Notes: generated from the sequence alone by a model not told the origin. Shown: positions 1 through 7,070, counted from the stretch's first letter. The stretch is 11,728 nt of DNA from an uncultured Pseudomonadota bacterium (GCA_903864555.1 CAIPGJ010000360.1:1-11728), one strand, 5' to 3'. Made by a program: numbers and translations.

Positions 1-31
1 CAATAGTGCGATCAGTTCAGAATTCAACCTG

Positions 32-55
32 CTTCCTGTTGTGCGGTTCAGGAAG
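32..55. repeat. Short inverted repeat (hairpin)
   Basis: CTTCCTG (32-38) and CAGGAAG (49-55) are perfect 7-bp arms with a 10-base loop. There is no adjacent T-run on either strand, so this is not a convincing intrinsic terminator. It could be part of a leader or regulatory region for a gene to the left of the window. Confidence 0.3.
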
Positions 56-100
56 GTCGTTATTATCAGATCTGTATGGTATAGCTCGTGATTAATGAAT

Positions 101-123
101 CTGTGATCATATTGTTATCACAG
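101..123. promoter_or_regulatory. Perfect 7-bp inverted repeat, operator-like
   Basis: Arms CTGTGAT (101-107) and ATCACAG (117-123) are exact reverse complements around a 9-base spacer. The repeat lies in an AT-rich stretch (about 60-140) that contrasts with the GC-rich remainder. The half-sites TGTGA/TCACA resemble CRP/FNR-family half-sites, but 11 bases separate them instead of the classical 6, so a standard CRP site is not supported. It lies downstream of the small gene that ends at 185, so it would more likely serve a minus-strand gene beyond the left edge. The function is inferred from symmetry only. Confidence 0.4.
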
Positions 124-184
124 TATTAGAGTATTTTCCCCGGTGTGAGGCATGCCTTGATTGGCTGTGCAGGTCCGGCCACGG

Positions 185-382
185 CTATGCCAGTTTCTGA
201 AACTTGCCATTGCCGGTCTTTTTCAGGTCGAGTGGCAGCACATTGGTGGGGCTTTCCACGGTCTGTTGAGTAGATCCCTCTCCGGCTTCGCGCTGTCGGC
301 GCCTGATGCGCGCGAAGGTCTTGCGAAGGCCGGTCTCGACGCTGGACGTGTAGCGAGGCCAGGGGTCAAGAATCGATTTCAT
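185..382 (-). CDS. Small hypothetical protein, 65 aa
   Basis: I do not recognise a family. The ATG at 382 is preceded by AGGAGA (391-396 on the complement) at 8 bases, a good ribosome-binding site. This is why I prefer it to the upstream in-frame starts that would give up to 145 residues. The protein is soluble and basic: residues 1-20 carry aromatics and SSVETG, residues 21-31 are Arg-rich (KTFARIRRRQR), the middle is polar with many Gln and Thr, and the C-terminus is Lys-rich (KKTGNGKFQKLA). There is no signal peptide or membrane segment. Most codons end in G or C, as in the neighbouring real genes. It stands alone: the next certain minus-strand gene, purU, ends 323 bases upstream behind a hairpin. 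The call rests on the start site and codon usage only. Confidence 0.55.
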   Translation of the reverse strand: MKSILDPWPRYTSSVETGLRKTFARIRRRQREAGEGSTQQTVESPTNVLPLDLKKTGNGKFQKLA

Positions 383-455
383 CGGTCGCGTCTCCTGGAT
401 GGCTGGCTTGCTCCAGTGCTTGGGGTGGCGGCCCGTCCCGGGCTGTGCACCGCAA

Positions 456-650
456 TCACCTGTGCAGGACGCGAACGCTGTCGGGCGCATCGGTGAACAG
501 AACAGCCATATCCGCAAGTGCGCCCTGCGCGAACAGGGCATGGTCGCGTAGATGAAGACGCCTGAGGTCCTCTCCGATGCTGCAAATGATGGAGCGGCTC
601 CGGTCCCCGCTCCTGCAAGCACACTGTCCAGCCGGGAAGAGTGACCGCAT
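456..650 (-). CDS. Doubtful small ORF, about 64 aa
   Basis: A minus-strand frame runs from the ATG at 650 to the TGA at 456. Its second half (for example GEDLRRLHLRDHALFAQGAL) reads like ordinary protein, and many codons end in G or C. Against it, the start lies inside the arm of a 10-bp hairpin (647-682), there is no clear Shine-Dalgarno sequence, and the first third is Cys/Arg/Ser-rich and non-native in look. It could be a decayed gene remnant or chance. No function is assigned. It sits between purU and the 65-aa gene in a stretch of 323 bases with no confident gene. Confidence 0.2.
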   Translation of the reverse strand: MRSLFPAGQCACRSGDRSRSIICSIGEDLRRLHLRDHALFAQGALADMAVLFTDAPDSVRVLHR

Positions 651-682
651 CACGGCCCGGCCTGAGCGCAGCGCCGTGATGC
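647..682 (-). terminator. 10-bp perfect hairpin downstream of purU
   Basis: GCATCACGGC (647-656) and GCCGTGATGC (673-682) pair perfectly over 10 bp with a 16-base loop. The hairpin starts 23 bases past the purU stop in the transcribed direction. The sequence after it on the minus strand (GGTCACTCTTC) has only a weak U-rich tail, so it may act as a 3'-end stabiliser or a weak intrinsic terminator. Confidence 0.5.
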
Positions 683-705
683 CGTGACGCCCTTAGCTTT
701 GTCGG

Positions 706-1566
706 TCAGCGGAACACGATGGTCTTGCTGCCATGCACGAGGACGCGATCCTCGATATGGAAGCGCAGGCCGCGTGCCAGCACCGCCTTCTCGATGTCCT
801 TGCCATAGCGCACCAGGTCATCCGGGCTGTCCGAGTGGTCGACACGGATCACGTCCTGCTCGATGATCGGCCCCTGGTCCAGTTCCGCGGTGACATAGTG
901 GCAGGTGGCCCCGATCAGCTTGACGCCGCGGGCATAGGCCTGGTGATAGGGGCGTCCACCGACGAAGCTGGGCAGGAAGGAATGGTGGATGTTGATGATG
1001 CGCCCAGGCAGTTCGGCACACAGCTCCGGTGACAGGATCTGCATGTAACGCGCCAGCACCATGACGTCGGCTTCTGCGGCGTGGAACAGCCTTCGCACTT
1101 CGGCATAGGCCTGCGGTTTGTTCTCCGGTGTCACCGGCACATGGTGGAAGGTGATGCCATGCCATTCGACGAAGCCGCGCAGGGATTCGTGGTTGGAAAT
1201 GACGCAGGGAATGTCGATGTCCAGTTCCTTGGCCTGCCAGCGCGCCAGCAGGTCATACAGGCAATGCGCCTGTTTCGACACCAGCAGCACCGCACGCTTG
1301 CGCAGCGCGCTGTCGCTGAGTTTCCAGTCCATGTGGAACTCGGTGGCAATCGGTGCGAAGCGCCGGCGGAACTCGGCGGCATCAAAGGGCAGCGAGGCGG
1401 CCAGGATCTCCTGGCGCATGAAGAAGCGCGATTCCTCCTGGTCGGCATGATGGCTGGCCTCGACGATCCAGCCCTGGCAGGCGGCGATGAAGCTGCTGAC
1501 GGCGGCAACGATACCGACGCGGTCCGGGCAGGACAGGGTGAGGGTCAGGCGGTGGGAGTCGGACAT
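706..1566 (-). CDS. purU: Formyltetrahydrofolate deformylase PurU
   Basis: PurU hydrolyses 10-formyl-THF to formate and THF in the cytoplasm, balancing one-carbon pools and feeding formate to PurT-dependent purine synthesis. The protein is 286 residues, the usual family length. An N-terminal ACT domain (about 8-80, beginning LTLSCPDRVGIVAAV) is followed by a formyltransferase domain (about 90-280). Family motifs are visible: LARYMQILSP at 171-180, INIHHSFLPSF at 191-201 with the catalytic Asn192 and His194 pair, AELDQGPII at 227-235 with the catalytic Asp230, and a C-terminal GSKTIVF. I chose the ATG at 1566 because it gives the family N-terminus and has AGGG (1576-1579 complement) 9 bases upstream; a longer frame to 1623 runs through the -10 box. 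It has its own likely promoter and lies downstream of the two-component genes on the same strand. Confidence 0.95.
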   Translation of the reverse strand: MSDSHRLTLTLSCPDRVGIVAAVSSFIAACQGWIVEASHHADQEESRFFMRQEILAASLPFDAAEFRRRFAPIATEFHMDWKLSDSALRKRAVLLVSKQAHCLYDLLARWQAKELDIDIPCVISNHESLRGFVEWHGITFHHVPVTPENKPQAYAEVRRLFHAAEADVMVLARYMQILSPELCAELPGRIINIHHSFLPSFVGGRPYHQAYARGVKLIGATCHYVTAELDQGPIIEQDVIRVDHSDSPDDLVRYGKDIEKAVLARGLRFHIEDRVLVHGSKTIVFR

Positions 1567-1602
1567 GGCAGGCGGCCCTGATAAGAATAAGTCGTTTTTT
1601 CC

Positions 1603-1630
1603 ATTATAGACGGATGGAAACATCGGAAAA
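1603..1630 (-). promoter_or_regulatory. Likely sigma-70 promoter of purU
   Basis: On the minus strand a perfect TATAAT (1603-1608) lies about 37 bases before the purU ATG. A poor -35 candidate TTTTCC (1625-1630) sits 16 bases upstream with only three consensus matches. The implied start near 1596 would leave a leader of about 30 bases containing the AGGG ribosome-binding site. It suggests purU is transcribed separately from the kinase gene upstream. Confidence 0.5.
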
Positions 1631-1642
1631 TGATCATAAATG

Positions 1643-1657
1643 GCACCGCGATGGTGC
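1643..1657. repeat. Small hairpin between kinase gene and purU
   Basis: GCACC (1643-1647) and GGTGC (1653-1657) form a 5-bp stem with a 5-base loop upstream of the purU promoter. It is weak alone and may simply be part of the kinase transcript's 3' region. Confidence 0.2.
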
Positions 1658-1699
1658 GATGATGCAATGGTCCGGTGCGGTGGTGGTGCAGTGCTTCAA

Positions 1700-1717
1700 T
1701 GCTGCACTTGTGCAGCA
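1700..1717 (-). terminator. Near-perfect palindrome after the kinase gene
   Basis: TGCTGCAC (1700-1707) and GTGCAGCA (1710-1717) are perfect 8-bp arms with two bases between them; the innermost pair would open to make a loop. It starts 28 bases downstream of the kinase stop (1746) in the direction of transcription. There is no real T-run after it on the minus strand, so termination would be inefficient or Rho-assisted. It could also be a protein-binding palindrome. Confidence 0.4.
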
Positions 1718-1745
1718 CGTGGTTCGGCTCTTCCACCCGCCCGGA

Positions 1746-3083
1746 TCAGAGTGGCAGGTACAGCCGGGCCGTCAATCCGCCACCTTCGCGCGCGGCCAGC
1801 TCGAAGCGTCCGCCATGTGTCAGCACCACGCGGTCGACGATGGCCAGCCCGAGTCCCGAGCCGCCGCTGTCGCCGCGCGCGCTTTCCAGGCGCGTGAAGG
1901 GCTGCTTCAGTCGCTCGCGATGCTCCTCGGGGATGCCGGGGCCACGATCCATCACTTCGATGACGGCCTCGCCGTCCTGCCGTCGCAGCGCAACTTCCAC
2001 GGCGCTGCCGGCATGACGTAGAGCATTGTCGACGAGATTGGCCACGGCGCGACGCAGCATCAAGGGGCGCGCGGGGAGGCTGATCGGCTCGGTGTATGCC
2101 GAGATGGGTGCCGACAGCTTGCGGTATCGCTCCACCACTTCATCCACCAGCCGGCCGAGATCCGTCTCCTGCGCCTCTTCGCTGCCGTTGAGTTTCGCGT
2201 AGTCGAGGAACTGGCCGATGATGCGGTCCATCTCCTCGATGTCCACCTGCATGCCTTCGCGCAGGCTCTCGTCCTGCCCGCTCATTTCGATGCCCAGGCG
2301 CAGGCGCGCCAGCGGCGTGCGCAGGTCGTGTGATACCCCGGCCAGGATCTCGGCACGGTCCTTCTCCAGGCGCGACAGGTCCTGCGACATCTGGTTGAAG
2401 GCGCGCGCCAGGGTGCGCAATTCCTCTGCACCGACCTCCGGCACCGGCTTGGGGGTGAGGCCGCGCCCGATCTCGCCAGCGGCGGCAGCCAGCGAGCGCA
2501 AGGGCCGCGACACGCGCGAGACGATGAAGTAGGCGGCGATCAGGGTCAGTGCCAGTGCCAGCACCCCCCAGGCGAACCAGCGCACGGCAATGCGCCGCTC
2601 CAGTCGTTCACGCGGAATGCGCACCCAGTACGGGTCGTCCTCGATGTTGAAGGACACCCACAGGCCCTGCATGTCGTCGCGGCGCGCGGCAAAGCGCGTG
2701 GCTTCCCCCAGTTGCGCCCGCGCCAGGTTCATGGCCATCTGCAGCACCGGGGTCGAGGGCAGGGCAATGATGCGCTCATCGGCGTAGCCGGCATAAACCT
2801 GTATGCCTTCGCGCTCGACCAGTTCGGCCAGCAGTTCGCGGCGCTTCTCGGGCTGGGCGGTCAGCAGGGCGACGTGGGTCAGGTTGACCACCGACACCAG
2901 GTTCTGTGCCAGTGCGCGCGCGCGCGGCTCGGTTTCATAGGCGCGAAAGATAAGGAACCAGGCCGCGGTGGTGACCAGCACCAGCATCCCGAGCAGCAGG
3001 AAGGTGCGCCACAGCAGTGATCGCGGCAGCAACGAGCGCAGCAGGGGCGGGCGCAAGGGCTGCGGGCCCGGTGTGGCGCTCAT
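1746..3083 (-). CDS. envZ: EnvZ/RisS-type sensor histidine kinase
   Basis: This is an inner-membrane sensor kinase that autophosphorylates on His and passes phosphate to the OmpR-type regulator encoded just upstream. In 445 residues the order is: a short cytoplasmic N-terminus rich in Pro/Leu/Arg, TM1 about 27-48, a periplasmic sensor of about 118 residues (49-166), TM2 about 167-188, HAMP about 189-240, HisKA with His252 in SHDLRTPLAR, then the ATPase domain with N box NLVDNALRHA (349-358), G1 DRGPGIP (379-385), F box QPFTRLE and G2 GGSGLGLAI. All catalytic boxes are intact. The ATG at 3083 is preferred because the longer frame would start inside the regulator gene; its ribosome site (GGTGA-like) is weak. 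The start lies 23 bases after the regulator stop, so the pair is an operon. The ligand is unknown. RisS is an equally good name. Confidence 0.93.
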   Translation of the reverse strand: MSATPGPQPLRPPLLRSLLPRSLLWRTFLLLGMLVLVTTAAWFLIFRAYETEPRARALAQNLVSVVNLTHVALLTAQPEKRRELLAELVEREGIQVYAGYADERIIALPSTPVLQMAMNLARAQLGEATRFAARRDDMQGLWVSFNIEDDPYWVRIPRERLERRIAVRWFAWGVLALALTLIAAYFIVSRVSRPLRSLAAAAGEIGRGLTPKPVPEVGAEELRTLARAFNQMSQDLSRLEKDRAEILAGVSHDLRTPLARLRLGIEMSGQDESLREGMQVDIEEMDRIIGQFLDYAKLNGSEEAQETDLGRLVDEVVERYRKLSAPISAYTEPISLPARPLMLRRAVANLVDNALRHAGSAVEVALRRQDGEAVIEVMDRGPGIPEEHRERLKQPFTRLESARGDSGGSGLGLAIVDRVVLTHGGRFELAAREGGGLTARLYLPL

Positions 3084-3106
3084 GGTGCTGGCTTCACCCG
3101 CACCGG

Positions 3107-3838
3107 TCAGGACTCGGCAATCCTGCCGTCGGGCACGAAGACATAGCCGAAGCCCCACACCGTCTGGATGTAGGCCGGCTTGGAGGGATCCTTCTCCAGC
3201 AGCTTGCGCAGGCGTGAAATCTGCACATCGATGGCGCGGTCGAAGACTTCGTATTCGCGTCCGCGTGCCAGTTCCATGAGCTTGTCGCGTGACAAGGGCA
3301 CCCGCGGTTGCGACACCAGCACCTTGAGCAGGGCGAACTCGCCGGTGGTGAGGGAAACGGTTTCGCCATTCTTCTCGAGCGTGCGGGTGGCCAGGTTCAC
3401 GGTCATGCCGCCGAAGCTCACCGACTCGGTCTGGGCCGAGGGGGCACCGGGTGGCGACTGTGCCGCCCGGCGGCGCAGTACTGCATTGGCTCTTGCCACC
3501 AGTTCGCGCGGATTGAAGGGCTTGGGCAGGTAATCATCGGCGCCCATTTCCAGGCCGACGATGCGGTCCACGTCCTCGCCCTTGGCGGTGAGCATGATGA
3601 TAGGGATGGTGTTTTTGTCCCCGCGCAGCCGCCGGCAGATGGACAGGCCATCTTCGCCGGGCAGCATCAGATCCAGTACCAGCAGGTCATGGCGTTCGCG
3701 CGACATCAGGCGGTCCATGGCTGCGCCATCGGATACCGTGGTGACGGCAAAGCCCTGCTCGGTGAGATAGCGTTGCAGCAGGTCGCGCAAGCGCAGGTCG
3801 TCGTCGACGACTAAAATCCGGGTCTTGGGAGTGTTCAT
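3107..3838 (-). CDS. ompR: OmpR/RisA-type response regulator
   Basis: This is a DNA-binding response regulator, the partner of the kinase downstream. In 243 residues a receiver domain (about 7-120) shows the acidic pocket Asp12-Asp14, the phospho-acceptor Asp56 in LLVLDLMLPGEDG, Thr84 and Lys106 in YLPKPFNPRELVAR. A linker rich in Pro/Ser/Ala (about 124-138) leads to an OmpR/PhoB winged helix (about 140-237), with SLTTGEFALLKVL, the recognition-helix stretch YEVFDRAIDVQISRLRKLLE and the wing VWGFGYVF. The sequence is the EDVDRIVGLEMGADDYLPKP type found in OmpR and in betaproteobacterial RisA. The start at 3838 is the only one that keeps the full first strand (TRILVVDDD); GGGG lies very close to it, so the ribosome site is not ideal. 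It diverges from the secreted cassette across 232 bases. Confidence 0.95.
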   Translation of the reverse strand: MNTPKTRILVVDDDLRLRDLLQRYLTEQGFAVTTVSDGAAMDRLMSRERHDLLVLDLMLPGEDGLSICRRLRGDKNTIPIIMLTAKGEDVDRIVGLEMGADDYLPKPFNPRELVARANAVLRRRAAQSPPGAPSAQTESVSFGGMTVNLATRTLEKNGETVSLTTGEFALLKVLVSQPRVPLSRDKLMELARGREYEVFDRAIDVQISRLRKLLEKDPSKPAYIQTVWGFGYVFVPDGRIAES

Positions 3839-4070
3839 GCCCCAATGCTAGCGGCAAGTGGCCGTGCAGGCCAGCGAGTCGACGGCGGCAAGGTAACAGT
3901 CGGTTGCACTCCGGGTCCGGGGAAACAATTGCTTACAGAATGCCGACCGGTCCTGGCTGGCAGGTGCATGGGCAAGGAGTAAGCTTCCCGGCAGTGCAGG
4001 GCAAGGGCATCCATGGCAATGATCCAGGGATGGTCCGGCGCCCCCAGGGTGGTTGACCCAAGGAGTATTC
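3839..4070. other. Divergent intergenic region, regulator / secreted cassette
   Basis: These 232 bases separate the ompR-type gene (leftward) from the exported-protein gene (rightward) and must hold the control of at least one of them. I see a CAATTG-centred AT-richer patch near 3924-3938 and GGTAACAG near 3893-3901, which recalls the GTAACA core of OmpR sites. A single partial match is not enough to call a binding site. No convincing -35/-10 pair was found on either strand. Confidence 0.4.
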
Positions 4071-4388
4071 ATGAAGCACATGGCGGCGGCCATCCTGGCC
4101 GCCTTGTTGATGATGGTTGCGATGGTCCAGGGCGCATCGGCCCAGGAGTCGCCACGCCGTCCGCATGATCGCTTTGATCGTGAAGGACGCGGGGATGGCT
4201 CGCGCGAGGGCATGCCCGGGCGTCCGCCCGGCCGCGAGGCGGTGTGGCCCGGTCCTGCCCAGCAGGGTCAGCAGGGCCAGGATGGCCAAGGTAACCACGG
4301 TCGCATGAGTCCTGAGGAGCGCCAGCAATTGCGGCGCGACATCAATTCCCACGGCCGCGATATCTATCGCGAGCGGAGCCGCCCTTGA
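4071..4388 (+). CDS. Small exported Gly/Arg/Gln-rich protein
   Basis: The product is 105 residues and of unknown function. An N-terminal Sec signal peptide is clear: MKH, a hydrophobic core at about 4-19, and a likely cleavage after Ala24 in GASAQES. The mature part is low complexity and hydrophilic: Arg/Asp/Gly-rich at 29-55, then GPAQQGQQGQDGQGNHG (61-77). It ends in a predicted charged helix (MSPEERQQLRRD at 79-90, then HGRDIYRERSRP). I recall similar MSPEERxxLRxDI tails on small exported proteins of betaproteobacteria, but I know of no function. The start is set by AAGGAG (4060-4065) 5 bases before the ATG at 4071. Its TGA overlaps the ATG of the DUF1800 gene (TGATG), so translation of the two is probably coupled. 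An envelope role is inferred. Confidence 0.75.
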   Translation: MKHMAAAILAALLMMVAMVQGASAQESPRRPHDRFDREGRGDGSREGMPGRPPGREAVWPGPAQQGQQGQDGQGNHGRMSPEERQQLRRDINSHGRDIYRERSRP

Positions 4389-5893
4389 TGGCAATGCCGC
4401 TGGCCGTTTTGCGCGCCAGCTGCATGCTGGGGCTGGCGGCCTGGGTATGGGCAGGGGTGCTGCCGGCCGCGGCGCAGTCGCCGCGCAACCAGCAGCCAAG
4501 GGCGGTGCTGGGGATGGACGATGCGCGCCACCTGCTGGCACGCACCGGTTTCGGCCCGACCCTGGCCGAGGTGCAGGACTTTGCCGGCTTGACGCGCAGT
4601 GCGGCCATCGAGCGCCTCGTCAACGGCGGGCAAGCTGCGGCTGTGACCACGCCTCCCGAATGGGTGGACAGTCCCATCCTGCCGTTTCGCGCCTTTCGCG
4701 AGGCCAGCGCCGAAGAGCGGCAGACCCAGGTGCGCAACATGAATGCGCAAACGCAGGAACTGCGCGGCTGGTGGGTGCGCGAGATGTTCGACACGCCCTG
4801 GCCGCTGCGCGAGCGGATGACGCTGTTCTGGCACAACCACTTCGCCTCCAGCCAGCAGAAAGTACGCTATCCGCAGCTGGTGTATCGCCAGAACGAGTTG
4901 TTCCGCACCCATGCCCTGGGACGCTTCGATGCGCTGCTGCATGCCGTGGGCCGTGACCCGGCCATGGTCATCTACCTCGATTCCGCAACCAACCGACGCG
5001 GGCGTCCCAACGAGAATTTTGCACGCGAGGTGATGGAGTTGTTCACCCTGGGCGAGGGGCACTACGGTGAGAGCGACATACGCGAGGCGGCACGCGCCTT
5101 CACCGGCTGGTCCCTCGACCCCAATACCGGCGCGTTCGTCAACCGCGTTGCCGTCCACGATGCGGGCGCAAAGACGCTGCTGGGGCAAAGTGGCAATTTC
5201 GACGGCGATGCGGTGCTCGACATCCTGCTGGCACAGCCGCGCACTGCCGAATTCATCGTCGGGAAACTGTGGCGCGAGTTCGTCTCGCCCGAGCCGGAGC
5301 AGGAAGCACTGTCGCGCATCGCAGCAGCCTTCCGCGATAGTGGCCATGACATCCGAACGGCCTTGCGTGGGCTGCTGCAATCCGAGGCCTTCTGGCGTGC
5401 GGACAATCGCGCTTCGCTGGTGAAATCGCCCGCCGAGTTCGTCATCGGCTCGCTGCGTCAGCTGGAGCTGGCGGGCGCCAATCCGCAAACCCTGGCGCAG
5501 GTGATGGCCAGTCTCGGGCAGAACCTGTTTGCGCCGCCGAACGTGAAAGGCTGGTCCGGCGGCGAGGCCTGGATCAATGGCACCACGCTGCTGGCGCGCA
5601 AGCAGTTCGTCGAGCGACTGTTCCGCACCGAGGAGATGCTGCCGGCCATGATGATGAGTCCTGGCAGCACGGAGGAAGGCGGGCAGGTCCAGCGGGCGCG
5701 CGCCGCACCCCGGCCGCAACCGTTGCCGGCCTTCAACAGCCGCCAGTGGTTCAAGTCCTTCGGTGACGACCGCGACCGGGCGATCGAAACCTTCGTGCTG
5801 GCCACCTCGCCGGCCCTGCCGGTCCCCGCTGATCTGCGCGGGCGCGAGTGGCTACGTCAGCTCGTGCTCGATCCGGCCTTCCAGTTGAAGTAA
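4388..5893 (+). CDS. DUF1800 family exported protein
   Basis: A 501-residue member of the DUF1800 family (function unknown), typically encoded next to a DUF1501 gene. It has a signal peptide (hydrophobic about 5-25, likely cut after AAA at 27-29). The conserved parts run in order: DDARHLLARTGFGPT (44-58), ERMTLFWHNHFASS (142-155), a core at about 176-242 including DSATNRRGRPNENFAREVMELFTLG and ARAFTGW, then LVKSPAEFVIGSL and PPNVKGWSGGEAWIN (383-397). A Met/Pro/Arg-rich linker at about 417-448 precedes a final helical part. The ATG at 4388 overlaps the preceding stop and has GGAG (4375-4378) 9 bases upstream; the Met at 4394 is an alternative. The DUF1501 gene follows after 11 bases. It is probably periplasmic; its activity is not known. 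Confidence 0.92.
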   Translation: MAMPLAVLRASCMLGLAAWVWAGVLPAAAQSPRNQQPRAVLGMDDARHLLARTGFGPTLAEVQDFAGLTRSAAIERLVNGGQAAAVTTPPEWVDSPILPFRAFREASAEERQTQVRNMNAQTQELRGWWVREMFDTPWPLRERMTLFWHNHFASSQQKVRYPQLVYRQNELFRTHALGRFDALLHAVGRDPAMVIYLDSATNRRGRPNENFAREVMELFTLGEGHYGESDIREAARAFTGWSLDPNTGAFVNRVAVHDAGAKTLLGQSGNFDGDAVLDILLAQPRTAEFIVGKLWREFVSPEPEQEALSRIAAAFRDSGHDIRTALRGLLQSEAFWRADNRASLVKSPAEFVIGSLRQLELAGANPQTLAQVMASLGQNLFAPPNVKGWSGGEAWINGTTLLARKQFVERLFRTEEMLPAMMMSPGSTEEGGQVQRARAAPRPQPLPAFNSRQWFKSFGDDRDRAIETFVLATSPALPVPADLRGREWLRQLVLDPAFQLK

Positions 5894-5904
5894 GGGGCAT
5901 GCCC

Positions 5905-7065
5905 ATGCTCAGACGCGATTTCCTGCAGGGCCTGGCAGCGGTGTCGATGGCAGCGGCAATGCCTGAGGTGGTGCTGGCTTCAGCGGGCGATCCCTGGCGC
6001 CGGGTGCTCATCCTGGTCGAACTCAAGGGCGCCAATGACGGGCTCAATACGGTGGTGCCTTTCGGTGATCTGGAGTACTACCGTCTGCGTTCGCGCATCG
6101 GCATCCGCCGCGAGGACGTGCTGCAGCTGTCGGAACAGGAGGGGCTGCATCCTTCGCTGGCGCCGCTGCTCCCCTTGTGGGAGGCCGGCGAGCTGGCCAT
6201 CGTGCGTGGCCTGGGCTATCCGCGGCCCAACCTTTCGCACTTTCGCTCCATCGAAATCTGGGACACCGCCTCGGCCAGCGAGCAATACCTGCAGCAGGGC
6301 TGGCTGGCACGGGCCTTTCGTGCCACGCCGGTGCCGCGCAGCTTTGCGGCCGAAGGCATCATCGTCGGCAATGCCGAGCCGGGTCCGTTCCTGGGTGGGA
6401 AACGGGCCGTGGCCATTACCAACACCGAGCAATTCCTGCGTCAGGCACGCCAGTTGCGCGACAACTCTGGCATTTCGCAGCAGGGCAGCCGCGCCCTGGC
6501 GCACATTCTGTCCGTGGAAAATGAGGTGGTACAGGCGGCGCAAGGCCTGTCCGGTGGCGTCAGCCTCAGCACCAGCTTTCCGCAAGGCCCGTTCGGCAAT
6601 GCCGTGCGCACTGCGGCCAGCGTGCTGGCCGGCCGCGAGCCGGTAGCCGCCATCAAGTTGTCGCTGAATGGATTCGATACCCATCAGAACCAGCCCGGCA
6701 CCCACGCCGCACTGCTGCGTCAGCTGGCCGAGGGTCTGTCAGCCCTCAAGTCGGCGCTGGTGGAACTCAATCGCTGGGACTCGACCCTGGTAATGACCTA
6801 TGCCGAGTTTGGCCGGCGAGCCCAGGACAATGCCTCCAATGGCACCGACCATGGCACGGCCAACAGCCACTTTGTCCTCGGCGGCCGGGTGAAGGGCGGC
6901 CTGCACGGCGAGGCGCCGCGCCTGGACCGCCTGGACAATGGCAATCTGGTGCATGCGGTGGATTTTCGCAGCCTCTACGCCACGGCCCTGCAGAAGTGGT
7001 GGGGCGTGGATGCCAGCGGGCCGCTGGGCGGGCGCCACCTACCGCTGGATCTCATCAAGGCCTGA
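5905..7065 (+). CDS. DUF1501 family Tat-exported protein
   Basis: A 386-residue DUF1501 protein, distantly related to the alkaline phosphatase/sulfatase fold. The N-terminus LRRDFLQGLAAVSMAAA has the twin-arginine and hydrophobic segment of a Tat signal, probably cut near ALA/SAG at 24-28, which implies export already folded, perhaps with metal. Family motifs: GANDGLNTVVP (42-52), GLGYPRPNLSHFRSIEIWDTA (102-122), GFDTHQNQPGTH (256-267), AEFGRRAQDN (300-309) and GTDHGTANSHFVLGG (313-327). Asp258/His260 and Asp315/His316 are candidate metal ligands. AAGGGG (5892-5897) is 7 bases from the ATG at 5905 but only 1 from the ATG at 5899, so I prefer 5905. The close spacing to DUF1800 indicates one transcript and probably a joint function, still unknown. 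Confidence 0.92.
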   Translation: MLRRDFLQGLAAVSMAAAMPEVVLASAGDPWRRVLILVELKGANDGLNTVVPFGDLEYYRLRSRIGIRREDVLQLSEQEGLHPSLAPLLPLWEAGELAIVRGLGYPRPNLSHFRSIEIWDTASASEQYLQQGWLARAFRATPVPRSFAAEGIIVGNAEPGPFLGGKRAVAITNTEQFLRQARQLRDNSGISQQGSRALAHILSVENEVVQAAQGLSGGVSLSTSFPQGPFGNAVRTAASVLAGREPVAAIKLSLNGFDTHQNQPGTHAALLRQLAEGLSALKSALVELNRWDSTLVMTYAEFGRRAQDNASNGTDHGTANSHFVLGGRVKGGLHGEAPRLDRLDNGNLVHAVDFRSLYATALQKWWGVDASGPLGGRHLPLDLIKA

Positions 7066-7070
7066 GGCGA

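Larger units (their letters stand above)
383..705. other. 323-bp stretch without a confident gene
   Basis: This interval between purU and the small gene at 185-382 holds the ribosome-binding site of the small gene (391-396), a short GC hairpin (GCCCG 431-435 with CGGGC 439-443, 3-base loop), the doubtful ORF at 456-650 and the strong hairpin at 647-682. I see no RNA gene and no clear sigma-70 promoter for the small gene. Confidence 0.5.

Noticed and set aside
101..123. Classical CRP site
   Set aside because: The half-sites TGTGA/TCACA are 11 bases apart instead of 6, so only an unspecified inverted repeat is reported.
161..496. A 111-codon plus-strand frame over the 65-aa gene
   Set aside because: No ribosome site is present and its start lies in the AT-rich edge. 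The minus-strand frame has the better start and codon pattern.
1567..1745. A riboswitch or structured RNA leader for purU
   Set aside because: The likely promoter leaves a leader of only about 30 bases, too short for a known folate or glycine riboswitch, and no conserved core was seen.
3933..4541. Minus-strand frames rich in Ala/Pro over the small exported-protein gene
   Set aside because: The plus-strand gene has a signal peptide, AAGGAG and coupling to DUF1800. The opposite frames are low-complexity shadows.
4364..5719. A 451-codon minus-strand open frame opposite DUF1800
   Set aside because: It lies antisense to a well-supported DUF1800 gene, has no ribosome site or recognisable domain, and its composition is that of a shadow frame.
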